From CAYMOV01 sp964392085 (lineage in GTDB: Bacteria; Oederibacteriota; Muellerivitia; Muellerivitales; Muellerivitaceae), in NCBI GenBank assembly GCA_964392085.1, contig CAYMOV010000022.1:1-33416 (forward strand): a stretch of 33,416 nucleotides of DNA, written 5' to 3'. The notes beneath the pieces were generated by a model. That model searched no databases, was not told the origin of the DNA, and worked only from the letters and a program-made list of their open reading frames with translations. Below are positions 1 to 7,921 of this stretch, piece after piece (within the stretch, counting starts at the first letter, position 1; each line of letters starts with the position of its first letter). Made by a program: the position numbers and the translations under genes.

Positions 1-98
1 TTCGTGCTGGGGTAGGTGATCTGGGCGTTCAGGACGCCGGTTCCCGCGAGGAACAATATCATCGCCGCCAGGGCGAATAGGATTCGGGTGGTCTTCAT
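1..98 (-). CDS. Exported protein, N-terminal fragment cut by window edge
   Basis: Only the first 32 codons are in the window. The ATG at 98-96 follows a good ribosome binding site (GGAGAG, 4 bases upstream). The peptide begins with Lys-Thr-Thr-Arg, continues with a hydrophobic stretch rich in Leu, Ala and Ile, and ends in an Asn-Ala-Gln context that looks like a signal peptidase I site (LNA-QIT). That is a classical Sec signal peptide, so the product is exported to the periplasm, outer membrane or outside. Nothing can be said about its function. It is transcribed away from the TPR-transpeptidase gene, and the AT-rich gap between the two holds promoters for both directions. Confidence 0.7.
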   Translation of the reverse strand, partial: MKTTRILFALAAMILFLAGTGVLNAQITYPST

Positions 99-132
99 GG
101 AGCTCTCCAGGGATCGGTTGATTCGGCCCTAC

Positions 133-162
133 TTTATAGACTGATGAAATCCCTTCTCTTAA
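133..162 (-). promoter_or_regulatory. Candidate sigma70 promoter for the exported-protein gene
   Basis: On the minus strand a TTAAGA box (162-157) and a TATAAA box (138-133) are separated by 18 bases. The -10 box lies about 35 bases before the ATG at 98. Both boxes match the consensus at four to five of six positions; the AT-rich surroundings lower the specificity of this call. Confidence 0.35.
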
Positions 163-422
163 AGAATCTGCAATATTTATACCTCAATAAGGTCAATTAA
201 GTTTAACGATAATCCCTCAAAGGGAATCCATTGAAGCGGTTTCACAAAACCATTGTGCCAAAAGGTTTTTAAGCCATTTCTGACACACCCTGTCTGAAAA
301 GCAACCATCATTCATAACCAGTACAAAGCCGAAGGTTCCCAAACGGGATTAAAAAATCCACAAAAACAGCTCTTGGACTTTGTGAAGAAGCGTAAAAATC
401 TGGGTTTTTGGCCCGATTGCCG

Positions 423-451
423 TTCAAAGCCCGCCCCCGGATGATTACAAT
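423..451 (+). promoter_or_regulatory. Candidate sigma70 promoter for the TPR-transpeptidase gene
   Basis: TTCAAA (423-428) and TACAAT (446-451) are separated by 17 bases. The -10 box matches the consensus at five of six positions and the -35 at four. It lies about 40 bases before the ATG at 491, leaving room for the GGAG ribosome binding site at 477-480. Confidence 0.4.
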
Positions 452-490
452 AAGGTTTCACGCGATTTTCAAGCCAGGAGCGCCCAAGGC

Positions 491-2314
491 ATGAGTTCAG
501 ACCTGTTCAAGTACAAACCGTTGCCCCTGGGGCGCCGCCGGAAGGGCAACCTCCCATCGTTTCGAACGGTAGTCCTCCTGACCCTCATCCTCTTTGGGGT
601 CCTTCTCTCCAAGACGAATCTCCTCAACCACTACCACCTTCTCCGGGGGATGAAGTACTGGTCCCAGGACAAGCTCGAATTGTCACGGTTGGAATTCCAA
701 AAGGTCCTGGACCGTTCCCCGGGGGACCCACGGGCGGTCGACGGATTGGGCCTTTTGGAAATGAAAAGCGGACACCTCGATAAGGCAAAGGTCCTCTACG
801 CCGAGGCGATCAAGAACGGCCTCCATCCCAACCGCCGCTTGAACCACCTTTGGACGGGCCAATCCTTCATGGACGAGGGGAAGTACGTCGAGGCCCAGGT
901 GGAATTCGAGCACGCCCTGGATCTCCAGCCCAACAAGGCGGAGGTCCACGCGGCCCTGGGGACCGCCCTGCGCGCCCAAGGCCAAGTGGTGGCCGGCGTG
1001 AAGGAATACGAGAAGGCCCTGACCCTCGACCCCAAGAACCGCAACCTGCAGCTCCTCCTCGAGCAGGGACGGGAAGAACGGGACCGCGGGGCCATTTACT
1101 ACATCTTTGACCGCAATGGGCAACCCCTCGCCCAGCAATGGTTCAAGACCGGCGAGGACGGCTATACCTACGGGAAGGAGTTCGCGCACCTCATCGGTTG
1201 GAACGATACCAAGACCCCTAATAACCGGGGCGCCGACGGCTTGGAACAGGTTTACGCGGGCCAGTTCCCGGGCAATAAGCTTTATCTCACCCTCGACACG
1301 AGGGTCCAGCGCCTGATCTCCAAGGCCTTGGGATGGAACAAGGGGTCCATCGTCGTGATCAATCCCCGGACCGGGGAAATTCTCGGCTCCGTATCCCAAC
1401 CCACCTTCACCCCCGAGAACATCCACACCGATTGGTGGAAATACGTGGCCAACCCCAATAAGCCCCTCAAGAACAGGGCCTTCGAGGGCCTTTACGAGCC
1501 GGGGTCCATCATCAAGATCATCACCTCGGCGGCCGCCGTCGAGACAAACGCAGACCTGAAACAGGTCTTCCCCTTCTATTGCAAAGGCTACGAGTACATC
1601 GACGGCAAACCCTTCTATGATTGGAAGAAGCTCGGCACGATCCGGAGCCTCGAGGAGGCCTTCGATTCCTCCAGCAACATCGGTTTCGCCAAGGTCGGCT
1701 TCCTGCTCGGCAACGAAACCCTCTTCGAGTTCTTCAACCGATTCGGGTTCAACCGCATCCCCAAGACGATCTCACTCCCGATGGCCACGAGCCAATCCCC
1801 CAAACTGGGCCTGACGCGCTATGAGTTGGCCGAGGCCTCCACGGGCCTCGGGACCGACTTCAAGGTCACCCCTTTGGGCGCCTGCATGATCGCCAGCGCC
1901 ATCGCCAACGACGGCGTCCTCATGTCGCCTTATATCGTCAAACGCCTGACCAACATCAACGGCAAGACGCTGGACGAGAATAAACCGGCGGTCTACCAAA
2001 AATCCTGCAGCCACCAAACCGCCCGGTTCCTCACCGGGATGATGCTGAACGATGTCGAGCGCGGCATCGGCGCCAAGGCCCGGGTCAAGGCCTTCCGGGT
2101 GGCGGGCAAAACCGGCACCTCCGGTTCCCGGAACCCCAATTTCCACGCTTGGTTCATTTGTTTCGCCCCGGCGGAGAACCCCAAGATCGCCATGGCGGTT
2201 TTGGCCGAAAACGGGGGGACCGGCAAGGACGTGGCGGCCCCCATCGCGCGGATCGTGTTGGACGGCCTGTCGGAATATATCGATAGTTTCGGCGGGCCTT
2301 CCGCCAAGGAATAG
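491..2314 (+). CDS. TPR-containing penicillin-binding protein (class B-like transpeptidase)
   Basis: Predicted D,D-transpeptidase that cross-links peptidoglycan at the outer face of the inner membrane. A short basic N-terminus is followed by one membrane helix (about residues 24-44). Then come TPR-like helical repeats (about 50-190), with typical spacing of small residues and terminal prolines such as LDLQP and LTLDP. A short linker resembling the start of class B PBPs (GAIYYIFDRNG, 200-210) leads to the transpeptidase domain (about 260-595). All three catalytic motifs are present: SxxK as Ser339-Ile-Ile-Lys342, SxN as Ser394-Ser-Asn396 and KTG as Lys540-Thr-Gly542. The transpeptidase part resembles the PbpA/FtsI group. 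The usual N-terminal PBP dimerisation domain is mostly replaced by the TPRs, which is unusual. The ATG start has GGAG ten bases upstream. A small membrane protein gene follows after 23 bases, probably in the same transcript. Confidence 0.88.
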   Translation: MSSDLFKYKPLPLGRRRKGNLPSFRTVVLLTLILFGVLLSKTNLLNHYHLLRGMKYWSQDKLELSRLEFQKVLDRSPGDPRAVDGLGLLEMKSGHLDKAKVLYAEAIKNGLHPNRRLNHLWTGQSFMDEGKYVEAQVEFEHALDLQPNKAEVHAALGTALRAQGQVVAGVKEYEKALTLDPKNRNLQLLLEQGREERDRGAIYYIFDRNGQPLAQQWFKTGEDGYTYGKEFAHLIGWNDTKTPNNRGADGLEQVYAGQFPGNKLYLTLDTRVQRLISKALGWNKGSIVVINPRTGEILGSVSQPTFTPENIHTDWWKYVANPNKPLKNRAFEGLYEPGSIIKIITSAAAVETNADLKQVFPFYCKGYEYIDGKPFYDWKKLGTIRSLEEAFDSSSNIGFAKVGFLLGNETLFEFFNRFGFNRIPKTISLPMATSQSPKLGLTRYELAEASTGLGTDFKVTPLGACMIASAIANDGVLMSPYIVKRLTNINGKTLDENKPAVYQKSCSHQTARFLTGMMLNDVERGIGAKARVKAFRVAGKTGTSGSRNPNFHAWFICFAPAENPKIAMAVLAENGGTGKDVAAPIARIVLDGLSEYIDSFGGPSAKE

Positions 2315-2337
2315 GCCCCCAAGCCCAGGAGAACCCC

Positions 2338-2481
2338 ATGAACATCGGTTTCGGGATGGTGGCTTCTTCGATCCTCGGGTCGTTGGGCTTTTTCTATTTG
2401 TTACGGGGAAAGAAAACCCAAAATACCAGGATGATGCTTATCGGCGCCGTTTTATTGGTGCTTTCCTACGTCTTGTTCTGA
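2338..2481 (+). CDS. Small two-helix membrane protein (47 aa)
   Basis: Short gene 23 bases after the transpeptidase, with a strong ribosome binding site (AGGAGA, 2327-2332) before the ATG. The product has two hydrophobic segments (about residues 3-21 and 32-47) joined by a basic loop (RGKKTQNTR). The pattern, with Gly-Ser-Leu-Gly-Phe-Phe-Tyr in helix 1, a Gly-Lys-Lys loop and a Gly plus Ser-Tyr near the end of helix 2, matches a widespread family of roughly 50-residue membrane proteins of unknown role. Database entries sometimes call them amino acid transport proteins without evidence. It is probably co-transcribed with the transpeptidase; a link to envelope growth is only inferred from that. 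Confidence 0.7.
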   Translation: MNIGFGMVASSILGSLGFFYLLRGKKTQNTRMMLIGAVLLVLSYVLF

Positions 2482-2601
2482 TCCGTCACGTTCTTCACCC
2501 CCATCAACCGTCCTTTCATTTCATGCTGGTGGGGGCTCCCCCGCCGCCCGCGCCGACGTTTTGGGCCCGGAAGCCCACGGACGTCCTCCCCTCCCTTCCG
2601 G

Positions 2602-3735
2602 TCAACGGACCTCAAGTTTTTTAGGATAAACCGTCAGGTTCTCGTTGCCCGTCTTCGTCACCACCACCAAATCCTCCAGCCGCACCGCCCCGGTCCCGGG
2701 GTAATAAAGCCCCGGCTCGTCGGTGACCACTTCCCCAGCCCGTAGGATGTGGTCTGATGAATTGATTCGCGGCGCCTCATGGACCTCCAACCCCAAGCCG
2801 TGACCGGTGCCGTGGAAAAAACCGGTCAGGACCCCGTTTTTCCGTTCGGTCCGGTAACCGCGCGATTCCATCTCCTCGGTGATGGCCTGGTGGATTCCCT
2901 TGCCGTTCGCGCCGGCCCGGATCCTGTCCAACCCGACCTGTTGCCCGGCCCGGACCGCCTCATATTGCCGCTTCAAGGCCTCCGTGGCTTTCCCCTTCAC
3001 GAAGGTTCGGGTGATGTCGGCGAAATAAAGGGTCTCCCCCGAGCGGGGGAAGACGTCGACCACCAGCGATCGGTGGGCCGCGATGGGGCCGCTTCCCTCG
3101 CAATGGGGGTCGCACCCCTGGTCACCGGGCGCCACGATCGTATGGTTCGCCACGCATTGGTTCTCCATCAGGGAAACGTTGATGACGCGCTTCAGGAGTT
3201 CGCTGGTCACAAGGGTCCCGCGGTGGTAAACCCGCTTGCCCCGGATCACGGATTTCCCCAAAAGATCCTCGGCCCGGTGGATGGCGGACTCGGTGTGGCG
3301 GAGGGATTGGCGGATCAACGCCACTTCCCCGCGACTCTTGAGAACCCGCTCCTCCCAAAAGGGGTCGCTTTTGGCCTCGAGAAGGATTCCCCTTTTTCTC
3401 ATGGCCAGGGCGAACCCCAAGGGGAAATCCTGGGGCACCAGGGTTTTCCGGACCCCGTGGCTTTTCAGGAACAACGCCGCCACATCCGCCGCGGTCGGCC
3501 GTTCCACGCCCTTCGCCTTCGCCCGGGCGGCCCAATCGGACAGGCGTTCCACCCGGTCCACTTTCGCTTGTTTTCGGGCCCGGTCATATTCCAGGTCGCT
3601 GAGGACGATATGGGACCGCCCCCGGACCCGGAAGAAAAGGAACGGGTCGGGCACCACGAACTTCACGGCGTAATAAAGGTTGGCGTCGTGTTCGCTGGCG
3701 GCGAACATCATCAAGGCGGATGTGGTTCGTTTCAC
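2602..3735 (-). CDS. M24 family metallopeptidase (Xaa-Pro aminopeptidase-like)
   Basis: Predicted cytoplasmic metallo-aminopeptidase of the pita-bread fold that removes N-terminal residues, typically before proline. At 377 residues it has the two-domain plan of Xaa-Pro aminopeptidases and prolidases: an N-terminal creatinase-like domain (about 1-130) and a catalytic domain (about 140-365). The five metal ligands are visible: Asp227 (VVDVF), Asp240 (FADIT), His312 (GTGHGLG), Glu340 (TDEPGLY) and Glu354 (VRLED). No signal peptide is present. The start is GTG, preceded by a GAGG sequence six to seven bases upstream; nearby ATG codons at residues 9-10 are alternatives. It is the last gene of the minus-strand run and is convergent with the small membrane protein. 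Its exact substrate cannot be read from the sequence. Confidence 0.88.
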   Translation of the reverse strand: MKRTTSALMMFAASEHDANLYYAVKFVVPDPFLFFRVRGRSHIVLSDLEYDRARKQAKVDRVERLSDWAARAKAKGVERPTAADVAALFLKSHGVRKTLVPQDFPLGFALAMRKRGILLEAKSDPFWEERVLKSRGEVALIRQSLRHTESAIHRAEDLLGKSVIRGKRVYHRGTLVTSELLKRVINVSLMENQCVANHTIVAPGDQGCDPHCEGSGPIAAHRSLVVDVFPRSGETLYFADITRTFVKGKATEALKRQYEAVRAGQQVGLDRIRAGANGKGIHQAITEEMESRGYRTERKNGVLTGFFHGTGHGLGLEVHEAPRINSSDHILRAGEVVTDEPGLYYPGTGAVRLEDLVVVTKTGNENLTVYPKKLEVR

Positions 3736-3837
3736 GGGTTCCTCGGTTCAGGATGAGGTTGGAATCATAGCGCCGCCCGCCCCGCCAATCCAAGGGGTTC
3801 CTGGCGATGGGGAATGGGACGGGTCCCCCGGCGGGAT

Positions 3838-4341
3838 TCACCCGAGGGTTTCCCTCAATTTACGGAGCCGGACCCGGCGCTTCAACTCCTCGCGGAGATC
3901 CGGGATCTTGCCCATCAATTTCTCCGACGGGACCTCAAAACAGGAGTCCTCGCCTTCCTGGACCGCGTCCCCCTCGAACTTCCCGGTCTCGCTGTCCACG
4001 AAGAGCACTTCCGGCACCTTGAGTTCCTCCCGGTACTCACCGGCCAAATCCTTGTAGAAGGCTTTCTTGTCCGGGAATTTCGGGAGGCGGTACACCAAGA
4101 CGCCCGCGGGCTCCCCTTTTTCCATGACGATGTGGATGAAGTGCACGTCCGGGCCCTGGTCTTCCATGGCCAGCTGGTCCTCGGGAAAATACCTCGCGAC
4201 GTAATCGATCAGCCATTTGAAGGCCTGTTGCAGGTAGGCTTGTTGAAGCTCCCGGGCTTGTTGGAGCTGATCAACATACTTCTGTTCCTCGGGGGATAGG
4301 TTCTCCCCCTCGGCCCCGGGGTGGTTTTCGGGCATTGCCAT
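3838..4341 (-). CDS. Hypothetical cytoplasmic protein (167 aa)
   Basis: Not recognised. The protein is soluble and highly charged, without signal peptide or membrane segment. A Gln-rich helical stretch (about residues 15-45) precedes a mixed alpha/beta section with alternating hydrophobic strands (HFIHIVMEK, AGVLVYRLP) and a basic C-terminal helix (about 145-167). The gene starts three bases after the thpR stop codon, with a purine-rich AAGGCG just upstream of the ATG, so it is almost certainly translated from the same message as cinA and thpR. A second ATG two codons in is an alternative start. Coding potential is good and the reading frame is complete, but no function can be assigned. Confidence 0.75.
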   Translation of the reverse strand: MAMPENHPGAEGENLSPEEQKYVDQLQQARELQQAYLQQAFKWLIDYVARYFPEDQLAMEDQGPDVHFIHIVMEKGEPAGVLVYRLPKFPDKKAFYKDLAGEYREELKVPEVLFVDSETGKFEGDAVQEGEDSCFEVPSEKLMGKIPDLREELKRRVRLRKLRETLG

Positions 4342-4344
4342 GGC

Positions 4345-4932
4345 TCACGCCTTTCCGAACTTGAATTCTTCCAACGACTCGTATCGTGGGCCGGTTCCCG
4401 TCCAACTCCGAACCAGTTGGAAGTTGTCCACTGTCCACTCCACCCGGAAGGATCCAGTCCCTTGATTTAACCGTGAAATCGCTGATCTCCCGGCCAAGGC
4501 ATCCTTCACGTGCCCCAGGGTCAGGTGCGGGCGATAGGGACGTTCCTCCATGGGATAACCTTCCCGGGCCAGGAGGGGACGAAGGCCTACCGCGAGGGAC
4601 TCCCAAGACCCGTCTTTGTCCCCCACCCCGGCGAAAATCTGCTGGGGCTCACCCGCCGTGGGAAACGCCCCGATCCCCTGGAGGACCGTCCCGAAGGGTC
4701 GACAAACCCCGGCGTATTGACCCAGGGCCTCCGACAGGGCGGGAACCCCTTCTGGCCGGGTATTTCCCAAAAAGGCGAGTGTCACATGCCACCGATCAGG
4801 TTCCACCCAGGACAAACCGGGGTTCGGCTCCAGGGTTCGCGCCAGGGCCATTTCCAGTCCAGCCGAAGTTCCAGCCGGGGGAAAAACCCCCAGGAACAGG
4901 CGGGGACCCCCGGCTAATCGGGGAGCCGTCAT
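4345..4932 (-). CDS. thpR: RNA 2',3'-cyclic phosphodiesterase (2'-5' RNA ligase family)
   Basis: Member of the 2H phosphoesterase superfamily, which hydrolyses 2',3'-cyclic phosphate ends of RNA to 2'-phosphates and can ligate tRNA halves in vitro. Both HxT catalytic motifs are present and correctly spaced: His49-Val-Thr51 in HVTLAFLG and His136-Leu-Thr138 in HLTLGHV. With 195 residues it has normal family length. The ATG at 4932-4930 is chosen because it overlaps the cinA stop codon as ATGA, typical of coupled translation, and because the family begins with a short strand of the RLFLGVF type. A longer frame starting at 4968 would lie inside cinA and adds an unlikely Pro-rich leader. cinA and thpR are neighbours in many bacteria. 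Confidence 0.9.
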   Translation of the reverse strand: MTAPRLAGGPRLFLGVFPPAGTSAGLEMALARTLEPNPGLSWVEPDRWHVTLAFLGNTRPEGVPALSEALGQYAGVCRPFGTVLQGIGAFPTAGEPQQIFAGVGDKDGSWESLAVGLRPLLAREGYPMEERPYRPHLTLGHVKDALAGRSAISRLNQGTGSFRVEWTVDNFQLVRSWTGTGPRYESLEEFKFGKA

Positions 4933-6179
4933 TCCATTGGAAGCTGGAGGCAATAACGCCGGACCCATTCCAAGGCGGCTTGGGCTGTTTTCCGTTGGAT
5001 CGAATCACGGGTGCCCGAGAACCGGAACTCACGGACCCAGGCGTTGGCCTCATCGGCCAACCCGACGTAGACGAGTCCCACGGGTTTCTCCGGCGTCCCC
5101 CCGGCGGGTCCCGCGATCCCCGTGGTGGATACCCCCAGGTCCGCCCCATCGGCCTGTCGGCAACCCCTGGCCATGGCCAGGGCCGTTTCCGGACTGACCG
5201 CGCCTTTCGACCGAAGGACGGAATCCGGCACCTGGAGGAGTTGGGACTTGGACTCATCGGAGTAGGTCACGTAACCGCGACGGAAGTAACGGGTCGCGCC
5301 TGGGACCTGGGTCAATCGCTGGGCCACCAAGCCCCCGGTCAGGGACTCGGCGCAGGCCAAGGTCAGGTTTCGGGTGGCGAGAAGCCGGCCCACGATCGTT
5401 TCCATGACATCCTGGTCCCATCCATAGATGTGTTGGGGAAGGCGCTCGGTCATGCGTTTGCCCAAGGCGTCGAGGAGGGCGACCGCGGCCTCGGAACCGT
5501 CCGCCCGGGCCGTCAACCGGATGTCGACCCCTTCGGCGTGGGCCAGGACCGCCACCGTCGGGTTTTCGGACCCCTCAAAGAGGTCGAGGATTTTCTCGTT
5601 CAGCAGGGATTCCGCAAGGCCCGTCGTCCGGTACACCCGTGACAGGATGACCGTTCCCCGGGGATCCAAGGCCCTCAGGGCCGGCTCCACCGTTGCCTCG
5701 AACATGGACTTCATTTCCGATGGGACTCCCGGGAGACAGGCCAAATGTCCTTTCCCGGATTTACACCAAAACCCCGGGGCGGTTCCCCCGGGGTTGGGAA
5801 CCAGGGTGGCGCCCTGGGGCAGGAAGGCCTGGGTCAGGTTGCTGGGGGCGTATTCCAATCCCCTCGCCTTGAAACGGGCCTCCAGGGCCTTTGCGAGTTC
5901 CTCGTGGAAGACCAGGGGTTTCTGCAGGGCGCGGGCCACGGCTTTCCGGGTCACGTCATCCACCGTGGGCCCCAGCCCCCCCGTGGTGAGGACCACCTCG
6001 CTTCGGGAAAGTGCCAACTGGATGGCTTCCGCCAGCCGCCGTTCATTGTCCCCCACCGCGCCCAACCGGAAAACGTTGAAACCGAGCCGCGCGAGGTTTC
6101 GGGCCAGCCAGGAGGAGTTGGTGTCCACGGACTGCCCCAAAAGTAGTTCGGTCCCGATGGCGATGATTTCCGCGTCCAT
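4929..6179 (-). CDS. cinA: CinA family nicotinamide-nucleotide amidohydrolase
   Basis: Two-domain CinA protein of 416 residues, the normal full length. The N-terminal MoaB/MogA-like domain (about 1-170) begins with the family hallmark AEIIAIGTELLLGQ and contains TTGGLGPTVDDVT; in characterised homologues this half is a COG1058 ADP-ribose pyrophosphatase. The C-terminal domain (about 255-416) is the PncC-type NMN deamidase, with the motif ACAESLTGGLVAQRL and the glycine-rich STTGIAGPAGGTPEKPVG. The enzyme recycles pyridine nucleotides by converting NMN to nicotinate mononucleotide. The ATG start fits family N-termini, although the ribosome binding site is weak. It is the first gene of a cinA-thpR-unknown-peptidase unit. 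In many genomes cinA lies between pgsA and recA; here it is separated from both. Confidence 0.93.
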   Translation of the reverse strand: MDAEIIAIGTELLLGQSVDTNSSWLARNLARLGFNVFRLGAVGDNERRLAEAIQLALSRSEVVLTTGGLGPTVDDVTRKAVARALQKPLVFHEELAKALEARFKARGLEYAPSNLTQAFLPQGATLVPNPGGTAPGFWCKSGKGHLACLPGVPSEMKSMFEATVEPALRALDPRGTVILSRVYRTTGLAESLLNEKILDLFEGSENPTVAVLAHAEGVDIRLTARADGSEAAVALLDALGKRMTERLPQHIYGWDQDVMETIVGRLLATRNLTLACAESLTGGLVAQRLTQVPGATRYFRRGYVTYSDESKSQLLQVPDSVLRSKGAVSPETALAMARGCRQADGADLGVSTTGIAGPAGGTPEKPVGLVYVGLADEANAWVREFRFSGTRDSIQRKTAQAALEWVRRYCLQLPME

Positions 6180-6301
6180 GACTTTGTCGACCCCAAGGTG
6201 ATGGTTTATAGGAGTGGCATTGTATCAGGCGCAGGAAATAAATCATTACCGGGCTGGCGGCACCCGTGGGTGATCGGGGCCATTGAAAAAAGACCGTGCC
6301 C

Positions 6302-7921
6302 TCAGTGTAGGATCAGGCAATGGAGGCCGCCCGCCCCCCAAACATACATTGGGACCGGGACAACCAGGTAACCGCATTTCTCGACGAGCTTCCTTTGTTC
6401 CTCGAAAATCGGGTTCACTTCCGTAGCGGAATCCCCCAGGACGGCCCATACCTGCTGGAAGGCCCCCATCAGGTTCGAAAAGGAACCATCGTTCGGCCGG
6501 GCCAACCAGGCCCCATAGGCGGGTTGGAGGTTCGCGATGGCGTTCCGGATCAGGTCCTGCGTCGTGGCCTTCCCATGGTCGGGCAGGTGGTTGGGATACT
6601 TGGAGAGGTAGACGACCTCCTCTTCCCGGACGGGGTCGTAATACTTCACGAGGTTCGCCGGGCTCCGGACCGGATGGTCCGCGAATGGAAGCCGGACCAC
6701 GCTGTAGCCGAAGGAGGCCATTTCGAGCGCCAGCCGGTCGTATTCACGTTGCAGGCTTCTGACGAACTCGGGTTTCAAGGGGCCCCATCCCGTGGCGTCC
6801 CGGGCGCCCGGGAGGTAGGTTGGGATGAATGCGCGCGGTTTGGGGTTATCCGCCAGGGTGGACAGCATCATGTCGAGGTGGAACAGCTCCGGGTTTCCTC
6901 GGGAGGGGTCCTGAAGGACCGACTCGGGCAAGAAACGGACCGGCAGGCCGAAAAATCCCTGGGAGAACGCCGAGCGGGCTTGGGCCACTTCCGAAAGGGA
7001 CGCCGCCTGGGTCGTGGGAAAGGCTCCGCGGGTCCTTTGGAGATAACGTATGGCGGCGAACCGTCCCGCTAAAACCTCCGGCTTCTCCCCAGCGCCCCAA
7101 ACCAACTCGATATCCCCGCCCTCCGTGCTCACGCCGGGTCCGGGGTCCACATCCGTGAAGTCGTCGGGATAGGTTTTCACGAGGTTGAGGACTGCGTCCT
7201 TATAGTAGGCCGGTTCATCATGCCCGACGGCGATGACGGTCCGTCCCTGGTTGTCCCGGCCCACCACCTCGCCGATATCCTGCCCCCAGATCAACACCGT
7301 CGGGACATCGAAGAAATGGATCCTGTCCCGGATGGCTTGGTGGTCCCAACCCCACCGAAGTTGGAGGTATTCCCTAAACCAATCCCTTTCCCTACGCGAG
7401 GACTTTCCATTGGCGTCCACTGGGACGGCGATATAAAGTCCGGAATCCGCGGGAAGGAGATTCCAGATGTGGCCGTGGGCCAGTTCCAGGTCGAGCCAAT
7501 ACATGCTCTTCCGGATAATGTCCAACCGCTGGGGATCCACCCCGGGCGGGTCGGTGAGGGTTGGGAGCAGGTAATAGGAACCGGCCGCCTGGCCGATCCC
7601 CATTACCACACGGCTGAGGGACCGTTCCGACTCAGGAACCAGTAAAATTCCCCGGTCGGCCAGCATCATGCTCCGACGATAGGTTTCAGGGGAAGGCCTG
7701 TGGGTTGAACGGCCATAACGCAGCCCCACCACCCAGGCCCCCACGGCGAAAAGGGCCATGACAAGGGCAAGGCGCCAAAACGTCAGGCTCCTGAATCCGG
7801 TTTCGCTTGGTTGGGTCGAGGGAGATTGGGCGGGAGGGTCTTGTTTCGAAGGGTCCCGTGAAGGAACTGGGCCGGAGCCCGGGTCCTCAACGGTCGATGT
7901 CGTCGGCGGTGAGTTCCCCAT
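6302..7921 (-). CDS. Membrane-anchored agmatine deiminase/PAD-fold protein
   Basis: A 539-residue protein with a Pro/Ser/Thr-rich N-terminus (1-42), one membrane helix (about 46-67) and a large domain (about 80-539) resembling the Porphyromonas-type peptidylarginine deiminase/agmatine deiminase family (guanidino-group-modifying fold). Visible signature elements are GGDIE (268-272), His348-Leu-Asp350 in a FHLDMML context, and a C-terminal catalytic-type Cys535 in GGLHC, which parallels the GGxIHC of agmatine deiminases. Known family members hydrolyse guanidino groups through Cys/His/Asp. This copy is far longer than the usual roughly 370-residue cytosolic enzyme, and its membrane anchor would probably place the domain in the periplasm. 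The substrate is unknown. The ATG overlaps the preceding gene by 35 bases but has an AGGA site just upstream. An inactive or non-enzymatic role is possible. Confidence 0.68.
   Translation of the reverse strand: MGNSPPTTSTVEDPGSGPVPSRDPSKQDPPAQSPSTQPSETGFRSLTFWRLALVMALFAVGAWVVGLRYGRSTHRPSPETYRRSMMLADRGILLVPESERSLSRVVMGIGQAAGSYYLLPTLTDPPGVDPQRLDIIRKSMYWLDLELAHGHIWNLLPADSGLYIAVPVDANGKSSRRERDWFREYLQLRWGWDHQAIRDRIHFFDVPTVLIWGQDIGEVVGRDNQGRTVIAVGHDEPAYYKDAVLNLVKTYPDDFTDVDPGPGVSTEGGDIELVWGAGEKPEVLAGRFAAIRYLQRTRGAFPTTQAASLSEVAQARSAFSQGFFGLPVRFLPESVLQDPSRGNPELFHLDMMLSTLADNPKPRAFIPTYLPGARDATGWGPLKPEFVRSLQREYDRLALEMASFGYSVVRLPFADHPVRSPANLVKYYDPVREEEVVYLSKYPNHLPDHGKATTQDLIRNAIANLQPAYGAWLARPNDGSFSNLMGAFQQVWAVLGDSATEVNPIFEEQRKLVEKCGYLVVPVPMYVWGAGGLHCLILH

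Larger units (their letters stand above)
99..490. other. AT-rich divergent intergenic region
   Basis: This 392-base gap is clearly richer in A and T than the flanking genes and has no ORF of useful length. It must hold the 5' ends of two divergent transcripts: the exported protein on the minus strand and the TPR-transpeptidase on the plus strand. One candidate promoter for each is listed separately. The middle (about 170-400) has short A and T runs and a few small imperfect inverted repeats, but no recognisable riboswitch or operator. Confidence 0.6.

Noticed and set aside
2528..2545. GC-rich hairpin between the convergent small membrane protein and the M24 peptidase as a terminator
   Set aside because: The loop is only about two bases and there is no T-tract on either side, so it cannot be supported as a rho-independent terminator.
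4386..5642. Plus-strand 418-codon open frame
   Set aside because: Antisense to thpR and cinA, whose motifs are unambiguous; the product is Pro/Gly/Arg-rich shadow sequence.
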